Assembly (NCBI GenBank): GCA_036510065.1
Contig: DATCEO010000198.1
Location: forward strand, 21,932 to 85,931
Length of the DNA stretch: 64,000 nucleotides
DNA from: DASUBV01 sp036510065
Lineage (GTDB): Bacteria; Actinomycetota; Actinomycetes; Streptosporangiales; Streptosporangiaceae
Reading direction: 5' to 3'
The position numbers and the translations under genes are program-made. Below the pieces are notes generated by a model. That model ran no database searches. It saw only the letters and a list, made by a program, of their open reading frames with translations, and was not told the origin of the DNA. Position 1 is the stretch's first letter, and each line of letters starts with the position of its first letter. Positions 26,167 through 34,939 of the stretch are shown here, piece by piece.

Positions 26167-27204
26167 ATGGCGCGACTGGGCGGGATGTACGGGCCGGATG
26201 CCACGTTCCTGGGCGTGCCGCGGGCCGACCTGGCCGACCCGCCGTCCTGGGCCGGCACCGACATCATGATTATCGGCGCGCCCTTCGACGGCGGGACGTC
26301 GCACCGGCCGGGGGCCCGGTTCGGCCCGCAGGCCATCCGGTTCAGCGACTACCTGCCGCACGACGGGTCCCGGCCGCACCTGGCCCTCGGCGTGGACCCG
26401 CTGCTGGAGATGCGGGTGGCGGACGCGGGCGACGTGGAGATGCCATCGGGCGATACTGAGCTGTCCCTGCGCCGGCTGGAGGAAGCGGTGCAGGCGGCCA
26501 GCGAGGGCGGGGCTATCCCGGTGATCCTGGGCGGGGACCACACCATCGCCCTCCCGGACGCGACCGGCGTAGCGCGGCACGTCGGCTGGGGGCGCCTGTC
26601 GATGATCCACTTTGACGCGCACGCCGATACCGGCGATACGCAGTTCGGGGCGCTGCACGGGCACGGCACGCCGATGCGACGGCTGATCGAGTCGGGCGCC
26701 GTGCGCGGCGACAGGTTCCTGCAAATCGGACTGCGCGGCTACTGGCCAGAGCCCGAGACGCTGGCCTGGATGGCCGGCCAGCGGATGCGCAGCTTCGAGA
26801 TGACCGAGGTGGTGACGCGGGGCCTGAATGACTGCCTGACCGAGGCCTTCACCATCGCGACTGACGAGTGCGACGGGGTGTTCCTGTCGGTCGACGTGGA
26901 CGTCGTGGATCCGGGCATGGCACCGGGGACGGGGACCCCGGAGCCGGGCGGCCTGACCGGCCGGCAGTTGCTGGACTCGGTCCGGCGGATCGCGATGGAG
27001 CTGCCGGTGGCGGGGATCGACGTGGTCGAGGTGGCGCCCCCCTACGACCACGCGGAGGTCACCGCCTACCTGGCCAACCGGGTGGTGCTGGAGGCGCTGT
27101 CGGGCATCGCCTGGCGGCGCCGGCAGTCGCGCGCCGATGCGGGCGGCCCGGTGCCGCGGCGGCCGGAATGGCCGCTGCTGGAGGGCCGGGAGCCGCTCAG
27201 ATAG
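26167..27204 (+). CDS. Ureohydrolase of the agmatinase/arginase family
   Basis: A 345-residue Mn-dependent ureohydrolase. Metal-ligand motifs are all present: GGDHTIALP, FDAHADTGDTQFG and SVDVDVVDPGMAPGTGTPEPGG, with the family N-terminus IIGAPFDGGTSHRPGARFGP. The length and HGHGTPMRRLIESG fit agmatinase or guanidinobutyrase/guanidinopropionase better than arginase. It would release urea from a guanidino compound. ATG 26167 has GGAAGG upstream. It is divergent from the Lrp gene. Arginine deiminase at 3212 is a second guanidino enzyme in this window. Confidence 0.9.
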   Translation: MARLGGMYGPDATFLGVPRADLADPPSWAGTDIMIIGAPFDGGTSHRPGARFGPQAIRFSDYLPHDGSRPHLALGVDPLLEMRVADAGDVEMPSGDTELSLRRLEEAVQAASEGGAIPVILGGDHTIALPDATGVARHVGWGRLSMIHFDAHADTGDTQFGALHGHGTPMRRLIESGAVRGDRFLQIGLRGYWPEPETLAWMAGQRMRSFEMTEVVTRGLNDCLTEAFTIATDECDGVFLSVDVDVVDPGMAPGTGTPEPGGLTGRQLLDSVRRIAMELPVAGIDVVEVAPPYDHAEVTAYLANRVVLEALSGIAWRRRQSRADAGGPVPRRPEWPLLEGREPLR

Positions 27205-27243
27205 GCGGCCGGGTACCTGCCGGTCAGATCGATCGAGGCGATC

Positions 27244-27249
27244 TATAGT
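27244..27249 (+). promoter_or_regulatory. -10 element for leaderless lysR
   Basis: TATAGT, six bases, then ATG 27256. There is no Shine-Dalgarno. GATCGATC and CGATC motifs lie immediately upstream (27227-27243) and could be an operator. Confidence 0.55.
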
Positions 27250-27255
27250 TGTCAG

Positions 27256-28260
27256 ATGCTGGACGTGATCAGGCTCCGGGTGCTAGTGGCGGTGGCGCGG
27301 CATGGCTCGGTCACCGCGGCCGCCCGCGCCCTGAATTATGCCCAGCCCTCGATCAGCCATCACATTGCCCGGCTGGAGGCCGAGACCGGCGCCCGGCTGC
27401 TCCAGCGGGCAGGCCGGGGCGTCCGGCTGACCGACGCGGGCCGGCTGCTGGCCGAGCGCGCCGAGGAGATCATCGGGCGCCTGGATGCCGCGGAGGCCGA
27501 GCTCGCCGCGCACGTGGGCCTGCGGGAGGGCCGGGTCCGGCTGGCCGCCTTTCCCTCGGCGCTCGGCACCATCGTGCCGGCGGCGGCGGCCCGCCTGGAG
27601 GCCGAGACCCCGGGCATGGACCTGATGCTCACCGAGGCCGAGCCGCCCGAGGCGGTGCGGATGCTCCGGGCCGGATACGTGGACGTGGCCCTGGTCTTCC
27701 AGCACTACCAGCAGGACACCGACCCGGCGCCGCCCAGCGCCGCGGAGGACGGCACCCGCGGGCGCCTGCTGCTCGACGAGCCGGTCCACCTGGTCACGAC
27801 CACGGGGCCGGCCGGCCGCCCGGGCAGCGGGAGCGGCCCGGGCGCGGCTGGCCAGCGCGGCGAGGTTCCCCAGGGACCGCCGCTCGCTGCCGACCTGGGC
27901 GCGTTCGCCCAGCACCGGTGGATTGCCGGCTGCGAGCGCTGCCGGAGCTACCTGATCCGCCAGTGCGCGCAGGCCGGCTTCACCCCCAACGTCGCCTTCA
28001 CGACCGACGATTACGTGGCGGTCCAGGCGCTCGTCGCGGCGGGCCTGGGCGTGACCACGCTGCCGGGCCTCTGCCTGCGCGCCGCCCGGCACCCGGGAAT
28101 TACCGCTACCCCGCTGCCGGGCGCCCGCCGGCATGTCTTCGCCATCACCTACGGCGACCCGCCGGACCCGCCCGCGACCACGCGCCTGCTCGACGTCCTG
28201 GCTCAGGTGGCCGTCGCGAGCACGCCTAGCCCGGACCACCCGGCCGGGTCGGGCGCATGA
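27256..28260 (+). CDS. LysR-type transcriptional regulator
   Basis: A 334-residue LysR protein: N-terminal HTH (LVAVARHGSVTAAARALNY then AQPSISHHIARLEAETG), linker helix, and an effector domain from about residue 90 with a low-complexity Gly/Pro/Ser insertion around 185-205. Two vicinal cysteines (GCERCRSYLIRQC) in the effector domain are notable and could sense redox or metal. It is convergent with the acyl-CoA ligase gene and follows the ureohydrolase gene. Target unknown. Confidence 0.88.
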   Translation: MLDVIRLRVLVAVARHGSVTAAARALNYAQPSISHHIARLEAETGARLLQRAGRGVRLTDAGRLLAERAEEIIGRLDAAEAELAAHVGLREGRVRLAAFPSALGTIVPAAAARLEAETPGMDLMLTEAEPPEAVRMLRAGYVDVALVFQHYQQDTDPAPPSAAEDGTRGRLLLDEPVHLVTTTGPAGRPGSGSGPGAAGQRGEVPQGPPLAADLGAFAQHRWIAGCERCRSYLIRQCAQAGFTPNVAFTTDDYVAVQALVAAGLGVTTLPGLCLRAARHPGITATPLPGARRHVFAITYGDPPDPPATTRLLDVLAQVAVASTPSPDHPAGSGA

Positions 28261-28266
28261 CCACGG

Positions 28267-29811
28267 CTAGATCATGCTGCTGTGGTCGGCCCAGTAGGGC
28301 TGGCGCAGGTTGCGCTTGAGCAGCTTGCCGCTGGGATCGCGCGGCAGCGCGCCGGTGAAGTCGATCGACTTAGGCCACTTCATCCGGGCCAGCCTGCCCT
28401 CCAGGGAGGCCAGGATCTCGGCCGCGAGCTCGTCGCCCGGCGTCGCGTCCGGCACGGGCTGAACGACCGCCTTGACCTGCTCGCCCCACTCAGCGTCCGG
28501 GATACCGAAGACCGCCACGTCCGCGACCTTCGGATGCATGATGATCTCGGCCTCGATCTCCGCGGGATAGATGTTCGCCCCGCCCGAGATGATCATGTCG
28601 GCCTTCCGGTCGCAGAGGAACAGGTAGCCGTCCTCGTCGAGATAGCCGACGTCGCCGACGGTGAACAGGTCCCCGAGCCGGCTGGCGGCCGTCTTGGCCG
28701 GATCGTCCTTGTACTCGAAGGTAGTGGCCTCGCCCATCCGCATGTAGATGGTGCCGGGCACGCCGGGCGGGCACTGCCTGCCGTCGTCCTCGGTCACGAT
28801 CACGGTGCTGACCGGCCATGCCGACCCGACTGTGCCCGGGCGCTCCAGCCAGTCCTGCGGCGTGGCGATCGTCCCGCCGCCCTCGGTGGCCGCGTAGTAC
28901 TCATAGACGCAGGGCCCCCACCACTCCAGCATCGCGCGCTTGATGCCGACCGGGCAGGGCGCGGCGGCATGGATGAGCCAGCGCATCGAGGACAGGTCAT
29001 AGCGGCCCCGCGTCTCGCCCGGCAGGCTCAGCAGGTGCTTGAACTGGGTGGGCACCATGTGCGAGTTCGTGACCCGGTAGCGCTCCACCAGCTCCAGCGC
29101 CTGCTGCGCATCCCACGAGTCCATGACCACGAGAGTGTGACCCAGGTGCAGGGCGCCGCCCCCGAAGACGGTGACCGCGGTGTGATAGATCGGCGAGGTC
29201 ACCAGGTGCGCGTTGGGCTGTCCCGGGGTCACGCCGAACATCAGCGGCAGGGCCGATCCCAGGTCGGCGGCATCCTCGGGGGTCAGGCCCGCCAGCGGCC
29301 GGCGTACCCCCTTAGGCCGCCCGGTCGTCCCCGAGGTGTAGTGCATGGTCGCCCCCGCCGTGCGGCCGGCCGGCCGGCTGGCCGGCTGGCCGCCGCGCAG
29401 GCCGGATTCCGTCGTGAAGCCGGGGATAGTCCCGTAGCTGAATCGCGCACTGGCGGGCAGACCCGCCTGATCGGCGGCGGCCGCCCCGAGGCTCGCGAAC
29501 CGCTCATCCGCGAAGAACGCCTTGGCCTCGCAGTCGGCGATGATGTAGGCGACCTCGGGCGCGGTGAAATGCCAGTTGATCGGGGTCAGGTACCAGCCGG
29601 CCTGCAGCGCGGCCAGGTAGACCTCCAGGGCGGCGGACCCGTTGGGCAGCAGCGCCGCGATTCCGTCACCGGGCCGCAGGCCCGCGGCACGCAGGCCGGC
29701 GGTGATCTGGTTCGCCCGGCTGAGCAGTTCGCCCGCTGGTATCTGGGTGCCGTCGGCCTCGATGACAGCGATCCAGGCCGGGTCTTCCTCGGCGCGACTC
29801 CAGAAACTCAC
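28267..29811 (-). CDS. AMP-forming acyl-CoA synthetase (FadD-like)
   Basis: A 514-residue ANL-superfamily ligase that activates a carboxylic acid to an acyl-AMP and then an acyl-CoA. Motifs: MHYTSGTTGRPKGVRRP (P-loop A3), YEYYAATEGGG (A5), GDVGYLDEDGYLFLCDRKADMI (A7/A8) and the catalytic Lys near the end in DPSGKLLKRNL (A10). GTG 29811 is preceded by GGAGG. The mid-size N-terminus and INWHFTAPEVAYII resemble actinobacterial FadD4-type enzymes of lipid or sterol breakdown. The substrate is not predictable. Confidence 0.92.
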   Translation of the reverse strand: MSFWSRAEEDPAWIAVIEADGTQIPAGELLSRANQITAGLRAAGLRPGDGIAALLPNGSAALEVYLAALQAGWYLTPINWHFTAPEVAYIIADCEAKAFFADERFASLGAAAADQAGLPASARFSYGTIPGFTTESGLRGGQPASRPAGRTAGATMHYTSGTTGRPKGVRRPLAGLTPEDAADLGSALPLMFGVTPGQPNAHLVTSPIYHTAVTVFGGGALHLGHTLVVMDSWDAQQALELVERYRVTNSHMVPTQFKHLLSLPGETRGRYDLSSMRWLIHAAAPCPVGIKRAMLEWWGPCVYEYYAATEGGGTIATPQDWLERPGTVGSAWPVSTVIVTEDDGRQCPPGVPGTIYMRMGEATTFEYKDDPAKTAASRLGDLFTVGDVGYLDEDGYLFLCDRKADMIISGGANIYPAEIEAEIIMHPKVADVAVFGIPDAEWGEQVKAVVQPVPDATPGDELAAEILASLEGRLARMKWPKSIDFTGALPRDPSGKLLKRNLRQPYWADHSSMI

Positions 29812-29920
29812 CGCTTACCTCCGGTTCTCCAGGACGCGACCCAGCTGCTCAGCTGCGGGATCGGCTCCCACCCGAGTAGAGCACGCTGGCAAACGAGCGG
29901 CAAGATCGCCAAGAACCGGT

Positions 29921-30907
29921 TCAGTCCCGGCCAGCCGCACCGGATAAGTCGACGAAATCGGCGACCTCATCGTCGTCGTAGGCGGGAACCCAGGGCTCCG
30001 CCGCGCGCCAGACCAGGGCGATGCCGCCGGCCAGCGCCAGGAGGCCGGCCAGGATCCCGATGAGCGGGCCGGTGTCCTCGATCCACTGGATCTTGTGATG
30101 GGACTGGCGCGCGCTGGCCGCGGCCGCCGCGACACTGGCCGGGGTCTCCGACAGCTGGCCCGCGAGCAGCACGAGCTTGCTGGCGCCGTCGCTGCCCTTC
30201 AGCGCGATCGCCTGGTCCAGCGTCTGGTCGACCGGAATCCCCGTGACCGGGTCGACCCAGTAGGTGTTCGTCGCGGTCAGGAACTCAGGCAGGGTGACCG
30301 TGACCTGCCGCCGCAGCCCGACCAGCGGCCCCGGCAGGGTCTGCTGGCCGAACCGCTGGTTGACCACATGCTCGACGAACTTGTCGGTGGCCATCCCGTC
30401 GATGGTGGCCGTGCCCTCGTACTGGACGGGGACCGGCCGCAGCACGGTCACGTCAAAGATCTGGTAGGTCCGGTGCCCTGTGCCGAACGGCCACCTGAAC
30501 TCCAGGCCGGACTGACGCACCCGGGTGTTCGTGCCGATCGCCGCCGCGCAGCAGTTGACCAGCTCTCCCGAGCGGCGGTTGAAGGCCGAGCGCTGGCTGG
30601 CGTACTGGATGGGGATGTGGTTGGTGTTGTCTTCCAGGGCGGTGAAGCTGCCCCAGACCGCGACCGACGGCGAGCCGGACTCGACATCCCCCTCGATGGT
30701 CTTGGTGGCGGTGGCCTTCACCCCCGAGAACTCCCGCAGCGTGGTCGGGCTGAAGTAGGTGATGCCACTGCCGGTCAGCGTGGTGATGGAGTACTCATTC
30801 AGCGGAAACGTGATGACGTGACTCGGCACCCAGAACCGCAGCAGCAGCGCGAAGGTGACCAAGAAGGCACCGAGGCCGGTCACCACCAGGCCGACGACAC
30901 GGCGCAT
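29921..30907 (-). CDS. DUF3068 (PorA-like) membrane protein
   Basis: A 328-residue protein. An N-terminal membrane helix (VVGLVVTGLGAFLVTFALLL) is followed by a large extracytoplasmic domain with VITFPLNEYSITTLTGSGITYF, typical of DUF3068, and a C-terminal helix (IGILAGLLALAGGIALVW) before an acidic tail. ATG 30907 has GGAGG upstream. Two Cys (VNCC) in the external domain are unusual. DUF3068 genes of actinobacteria often neighbour a glycosyltransferase and a DUF2613 gene. Both are found next door here, but the glycosyltransferase is broken. Function unknown, probably in the cell envelope. Confidence 0.85.
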   Translation of the reverse strand: MRRVVGLVVTGLGAFLVTFALLLRFWVPSHVITFPLNEYSITTLTGSGITYFSPTTLREFSGVKATATKTIEGDVESGSPSVAVWGSFTALEDNTNHIPIQYASQRSAFNRRSGELVNCCAAAIGTNTRVRQSGLEFRWPFGTGHRTYQIFDVTVLRPVPVQYEGTATIDGMATDKFVEHVVNQRFGQQTLPGPLVGLRRQVTVTLPEFLTATNTYWVDPVTGIPVDQTLDQAIALKGSDGASKLVLLAGQLSETPASVAAAAASARQSHHKIQWIEDTGPLIGILAGLLALAGGIALVWRAAEPWVPAYDDDEVADFVDLSGAAGRD

Positions 30908-31079
30908 GAATCCTCCATGGCGAGTTCGCCAGCGGCCCCGCCCTCGGCAGGCACCTTCGCGAGCGAGTGACCGACAGCGTACAGCCGCCTCACCCCCCAC
31001 ATCGGTGCATTTCGTCAGCGGTGCGGATTTGACTTGCTATGACCAGCCCAACCCGAACCACCGATGAAATGCTGGCTAG

Positions 31080-31653
31080 CGGTTCCGGGTCATCTGCAAC
31101 GGCGTCGAGCCCGCGCCGCCGCCCACCGCCCGCTCGCCGGAACCGCTCTTCGTGGCCCTCGGCCGGCTGGCCGGGTCCAAGCGGCTCGATGTGCTGCTGC
31201 GATTGTCGGACCGGGTCCGGCCGGTGACCGGCGGCCGGCTGCTTATCGTCGGGGATGGCCCGCAGCGGGCCCGGCTGCAGGTCCTGGCCGGCCCCGGCGT
31301 GACGTTCACCGGCCGGGTCAGCGAGGCGGACAAGCACCGGTTGCTGTGCGCGGCATGGCTGCTGCTGCACCCGGCCATCATCGAGGGCTGGAATTGTCGT
31401 GGCCGAGGCTGCGGTGCGCGGCACTCCGGCCATCGGCTTCCGGGTTCCGGGCCTGCGCGACTCCGTGCTCGACGGCCAGACCGGCGGCCGCGGGCCGGGC
31501 GCGGTCGCGCTGCTGCCCTGGGCGGCCTACCGCCGCTACGGCTGGAACGAGGGCGGCCCGATCGGCGGCCGAGGCGATGGCGGCGAGGCGGGCAAAGGCC
31601 TCGTTCTGCCGCCCGGCCGGCCGATAACCTGGCCAGGGCACCCGGCGTGGTAG
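31080..31653 (+). pseudogene. Decayed GT-B glycosyltransferase (C-terminal half only)
   Basis: Frame 0 encodes FRVICNGVEPAPPPTA, LFVALGRLAGSKRLDVLL, RLLIVGDGPQRARLQVLA and LLHPAIIEGWN, the C-terminal domain of a family 1/4 glycosyltransferase. The conserved E-x7-E block then continues in another frame as VVAEAAVRGTPAIGFRVPGL up to about 31653. There is no N-terminal acceptor domain upstream; the preceding 170 bp show no coding similarity. One frameshift near 31390-31400 and the 5' loss make it a pseudogene. It is flanked by DUF3068 and DUF2613 genes, the normal genomic partners of such an enzyme. Confidence 0.78.
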
Positions 31654-31696
31654 CCGGCAGTGCTGCCACGGCGAGACCGGCCGAAGGAGGGTGATC

Positions 31697-31837
31697 GTGA
31701 CACGCGTAAGCGTCATCGTCGCTTCGATCGTCGCGGGGATTCTGCTGGCCGCCGGGGCAGCCTACGGGGTCACCGCGATCGCGACCGGCTCGCAGACCCC
31801 GGCGAACCAGAACCCCTACAACTACGGCACGCCCTGA
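31697..31837 (+). CDS. DUF2613-like small membrane protein
   Basis: A 46-residue protein starting with GTG 31697 after a strong GAAGGAGG. One membrane helix (VSVIVASIVAGILLAAGAAY) is followed by a short external tail ending in NPYNYGTP. Length and pattern fit DUF2613, a small actinobacterial family found beside envelope glycosyltransferases. It follows the decayed glycosyltransferase by 43 bp on the same strand, so it may have lost its partner. Confidence 0.75.
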   Translation: MTRVSVIVASIVAGILLAAGAAYGVTAIATGSQTPANQNPYNYGTP

Positions 31838-31844
31838 CCGGCGG

Positions 31845-32804
31845 CTAGCCGCTCAGGTTCTCGACGACCACCAGGGGCAGCAGCGCCTCGTACGCCGCGA
31901 GGTCGACTTTGCCCGCCGCGTCCGCCGCCGCGGCCAGGCTGACGGCATGCTTGAGGCTGTCGGGCCAGGACCAGCCGAGCGCCACTCCCGGCACGAACCC
32001 GGCCACGAGCGCGTCGCGCGACATCGCGGGCGTGCGGTCGCCCGCCTGGTGTCCCGGCGGCCCGGCCTGGTCTGCGGGCTGGGCCAGCTGGGCGCGCCAC
32101 TCCCCCTGAGCGGTCAGGACGCTGACGATCTCCCCGGACATCGTCGCCGCCGCGCCGACGCCCGCGGCCGCCAGCCGGGCCGAGTCAGCCGCCGGGTCGG
32201 CCCCCGGCCGTGGCTCCGGCATGGCCAGCGCGGGCCGTCGGGCCGCTCCGTGCCAGAGCGCGCTGCCGCCCGCGTCGAGCACGACCGGGACCCCGGCCTC
32301 CGCCGCGTAGGTCGCGAAGGTGCCGTAGGTCTCCGGGGGCAGCCCGTCGGGGAGCCCGCCGCACAGCACGACGGCGCTGGCCCCGTCCAGCAGGCCGCGG
32401 TAACCGGCGGCGAGCCGGCCGAGCTCCTCGGTGGTGATGTAGGGCGACGGCTCGGCGAAGCTGGTGGTGGTCTCCGCGCCGGAGTCGGTCACCTCGACGA
32501 CCCGCCGCGATTCCATGGCGATCGGCGTGAACTGGGTCGGGATGCCGCGCCGGGCCAGCTCCGCCCGGATCAGCTCGCCGGCCGTGCCCCCGGCCAGGCC
32601 GGCGGCCACCACCTCGTGGCCGAACTTGTGCAGCATGCTGGCCACGGCCGGCCCCCGGCCGCCCGCGCGATAGCGGACCCGGCCCACCTGATGGGCTCGC
32701 CCCGGAACAAGGCCCTTAGTCTCATAACGGACGTGTACGGCCGGGTCCAGGCTCACCACGACGATCACCGCGGGGCCAGCCGTTCTCTCATGTGCCCGGA
32801 GCAT
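31845..32804 (-). CDS. PfkB-family kinase (1-phosphofructokinase-like) with altered anion-hole motif
   Basis: A 319-residue ribokinase/PfkB-fold protein. It has the family N-terminal strand (VIVVVSLDPAVHVRYE), the first signature YRAGGRGPAVASMLHKFGHE, CGGLPDGLPPETY and PVVLDAGGSAL. The second signature is usually GAGD; here the aligned residues read AMSRDALVAGFVPG, keeping the catalytic Asp but losing both glycines. The N-terminal 12 residues before VIVVVS are not typical, so a GTG at about 32768 could be the real start. Sugar-phosphate kinase activity is possible but may be modified. Confidence 0.8.
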   Translation of the reverse strand: MLRAHERTAGPAVIVVVSLDPAVHVRYETKGLVPGRAHQVGRVRYRAGGRGPAVASMLHKFGHEVVAAGLAGGTAGELIRAELARRGIPTQFTPIAMESRRVVEVTDSGAETTTSFAEPSPYITTEELGRLAAGYRGLLDGASAVVLCGGLPDGLPPETYGTFATYAAEAGVPVVLDAGGSALWHGAARRPALAMPEPRPGADPAADSARLAAAGVGAAATMSGEIVSVLTAQGEWRAQLAQPADQAGPPGHQAGDRTPAMSRDALVAGFVPGVALGWSWPDSLKHAVSLAAAADAAGKVDLAAYEALLPLVVVENLSG

Positions 32805-32862
32805 AGGCCCCGCTGGGGGATGGCCTGGGCGCTATCGCCCCGGCCGCGCGCCGGTGAGTCGC

Positions 32863-32868
32863 TAGCCT
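32863..32868 (+). promoter_or_regulatory. -10 element for leaderless DUF3054 gene
   Basis: TAGCCT, seven bases, ATG 32876, with no Shine-Dalgarno between. Confidence 0.4.
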
Positions 32869-32875
32869 GTGTCGC

Positions 32876-33244
32876 ATGCGCTCCGCGGCCGGCAGCACGA
32901 TCCTCGATATCTGCTCCGTGCTCGCGTTCGTGGCGATCGGGCGGCATGCTCATCACGACGGCGCGAGCCTGGCCGGCCTGTGGCACACCGCCTGGCCCTT
33001 CCTGGCCGGCCTGGCCGCCGGCCTGATCGCGGCGCGCGCCTGGCGCCGCCCGCTGGCCATCGTGCCGAGCGGCGTGGGCGCGTGGCTGGGCGCGGCCGGC
33101 CTTGGCATGCTGATCCGGGTGCTGGCCGGCCAGGGCACCGCCGCCGCCTTTATCGCCGTCGCGTTCGGGTTCCTGGCACTGTTCCTGCTCGGCTGGCGCG
33201 TGGTCCTGCGCATCGTCACCATCCGGCTCAACGCGGCGCACTGA
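32876..33244 (+). CDS. DUF3054 membrane protein
   Basis: A 122-residue protein with four hydrophobic helices and the DUF3054 pattern: ILDICSVLAFVAIGRHAHH at the N-terminus, AWPFLAGLAAGLIAARAWRRP, an Arg-lined third helix (LGMLIRVLAGQGTAAAFI) and FLLGWRVVLRI. It is an integral membrane protein of unknown function that is common in actinobacteria. It is divergent from the PfkB-like gene. Confidence 0.87.
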   Translation: MRSAAGSTILDICSVLAFVAIGRHAHHDGASLAGLWHTAWPFLAGLAAGLIAARAWRRPLAIVPSGVGAWLGAAGLGMLIRVLAGQGTAAAFIAVAFGFLALFLLGWRVVLRIVTIRLNAAH

Positions 33245-33245
33245 C

Positions 33246-33266
33246 GATCACGCCGCCGCCGTGATC
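33246..33266. terminator. Short palindromic terminator after the DUF3054 gene
   Basis: GATCACG (33246-33252) pairs with CGTGATC (33260-33266) across CCGCCGC. The outer GATCAC matches the two larger palindromes at 4501 and 44156. Confidence 0.5.
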
Positions 33267-33292
33267 CTTGCCAGCCACCTGGCCGCGATTTA

Positions 33293-33308
33293 GACTGAAC
33301 ATTCAGTC
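33293..33308. promoter_or_regulatory. TetR-regulon operator 1 (aminotransferase)
   Basis: GACTGAACATTCAGTC, a 7+2+7 palindrome. A -10-like TAGACT (33291-33296) overlaps its left arm, so binding would block transcription of the aminotransferase gene that starts at 33329. Twenty bases around it are identical to those of operator 3. Confidence 0.75.
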
Positions 33309-33328
33309 AACCGCGTGAGGAGCGGGTT

Positions 33329-34795
33329 ATGGCCGCGAAACAGGCCGTCCGGCACGATCTCGACCGCACCGATCCCACTGCCACCCCCGGCCAGCCTGCC
33401 GACCCCGTGATCGAGGAGCGGGCGAGCCAGGGGCCGTCGCTGGATGAGATCATCGCCGTCCAGGAGCAGATCTTCGCCGAGCGCCAGCCCGAGTCCCGGC
33501 GGCTGGCGACGCTCGCCGCTACCGCCCTGGCCGGCGGAGTGACCTCCAGCTGGCAGATCACCAGCCCGCAGCCGGTCTGGCTGAGCCATGGCCAGGGCTC
33601 GAAGATCTACGACGTCGACGGGCATGAGTACGTCGACCTGCATGGCGGTTACGGTGCCGCCCTGGCCGGGCACGGGCACCCGGCCATCGTGGCGGCGATC
33701 CGCTCACAGGCGGCGCTGGGCACCCACTTCGCTCAGCCGACCATCACGGCGATCGCGGTGGCGCAGGAACTTTCCCGGCGGTTCGGGATGCCGCAATGGC
33801 GCTTCGCCAACTCGGGCACCGAGGCCACCATGGACGCGGTCCACCTGATGCGCGCGATCACCGGCCGGGACCTGATCGTCAAGGTCGAGGGGTGTTACCA
33901 CGGCCATCATGACTCGGTCCAGGTGTCGGTCTGTCCCGCGGATGACGACGAGATCGGCCCGGCCGGCCGGCCGATCGCGCTGCCGTCCAGCAGCGGCATC
34001 CCGCGGGCCATCACGGACCTAACCCTGGTCGTCGGCTTCAATGACCTGACCGCGGTGGCCGCGCTGCTGGCGGATCATCCCGGCCAGGTGGCCGGGATGA
34101 TCATCGAGCCGATCATGATGAACGCCGGGATCATCCCGCCCGAGCCGGGTTACCTGGCCGCCCTGAAGGACCTGCTGCACGCCCACGGGGCGCTGCTGAC
34201 CTTCGACGAGGTCAAGACCGGGCTGACGGCAGGCCCCGGCGGAGCTACCGGCCTGACCGGCGTCACCCCGGACATCATCTGCCTGGCCAAGGCGATCGGC
34301 GGCGGCGTGGCGGCGGCCGCGATCGGCGGCACCGCCGAGGTCATGGCGCACGTCACCAATGGCGACTATGAGATGGTCGGCACCTTCAACGGCAACCCGC
34401 TGGCGATGGCTGCCTGCCGCGCCATGCTGTGCGAGGTAGCGACGCCGGCGGCCTACGAGCACATCGACCGGCTCCGGCAGCGCGCCGTGGCCGGCCTGGA
34501 GCGCGAGATCGCGCGCAGCGGCCTGCACGCGCATGTCGTCACGGTGGGCGCCAAGGGCTGCGTGGTGTTCTCCGACCAGCCGGTCCGCGATTTCCGCGGC
34601 TTCCGGCGTATCGCGGACTCCTACAGCGAGGCACACTGGCTGTTCCAGCACAATGGCGGCGTCTTCCTGCCGCCGTGGGGGAAGAGCGAGCAGTGGCTGA
34701 TCTCGGTCCAGCACGACGAGGCGGATATCGATCGGCTCGTGGCCAACTTCGCGACATTCGCCGCCGCCGTGAAAGATGTCCCGCAGCGGAGATAG
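33329..34795 (+). CDS. Class III PLP-dependent aminotransferase
   Basis: A 488-residue fold-type I class III aminotransferase of the glutamate-1-semialdehyde aminotransferase-like type. It shows VDLHGGYGAALAGHGHP, FANSGTEATMDAVHLMRA, VEGCYHGHHDSVQVS, MIIEPIMMN, LLTFDEVKTGL (PLP-binding Asp) and the Schiff-base K321 in CLAKAIGGGVAAAAIGG. It differs from HemL by a long N-terminus and by its genomic setting, so a role in amine or amino-acid breakdown is more likely than in haem synthesis. ATG 33329 follows GAGGAG. It lies under operator 1 and upstream of the polyamine-type importer. Confidence 0.9.
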   Translation: MAAKQAVRHDLDRTDPTATPGQPADPVIEERASQGPSLDEIIAVQEQIFAERQPESRRLATLAATALAGGVTSSWQITSPQPVWLSHGQGSKIYDVDGHEYVDLHGGYGAALAGHGHPAIVAAIRSQAALGTHFAQPTITAIAVAQELSRRFGMPQWRFANSGTEATMDAVHLMRAITGRDLIVKVEGCYHGHHDSVQVSVCPADDDEIGPAGRPIALPSSSGIPRAITDLTLVVGFNDLTAVAALLADHPGQVAGMIIEPIMMNAGIIPPEPGYLAALKDLLHAHGALLTFDEVKTGLTAGPGGATGLTGVTPDIICLAKAIGGGVAAAAIGGTAEVMAHVTNGDYEMVGTFNGNPLAMAACRAMLCEVATPAAYEHIDRLRQRAVAGLEREIARSGLHAHVVTVGAKGCVVFSDQPVRDFRGFRRIADSYSEAHWLFQHNGGVFLPPWGKSEQWLISVQHDEADIDRLVANFATFAAAVKDVPQRR

Positions 34796-34867
34796 CCTCA
34801 GCTTTTACCTGGTAGGTCTTGCGCTCATGCTCGGGCCAGAGTAGTTCTAGGCAGATGCAACCGGGCT

Positions 34868-34883
34868 GACCGATCGTTCAGTC
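34868..34883. promoter_or_regulatory. TetR-regulon operator 2 (importer)
   Basis: GACCGATCGTTCAGTC: the right half-site is perfect and the left has two changes from the consensus. It is 57 bp upstream of the likely start of the substrate-binding protein gene. Confidence 0.6.
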
Positions 34884-34939
34884 AGCGATCGGGACGCCCG
34901 GGGATGGTCAGCGACACTGCGGACGAAAGGTGGGGGTTG

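Noticed and set aside
33329..34795. hemL (glutamate-1-semialdehyde aminotransferase of haem synthesis)
   Set aside because: The class and motifs fit, but no haem genes are near, and the TetR operator ties it to amine genes.
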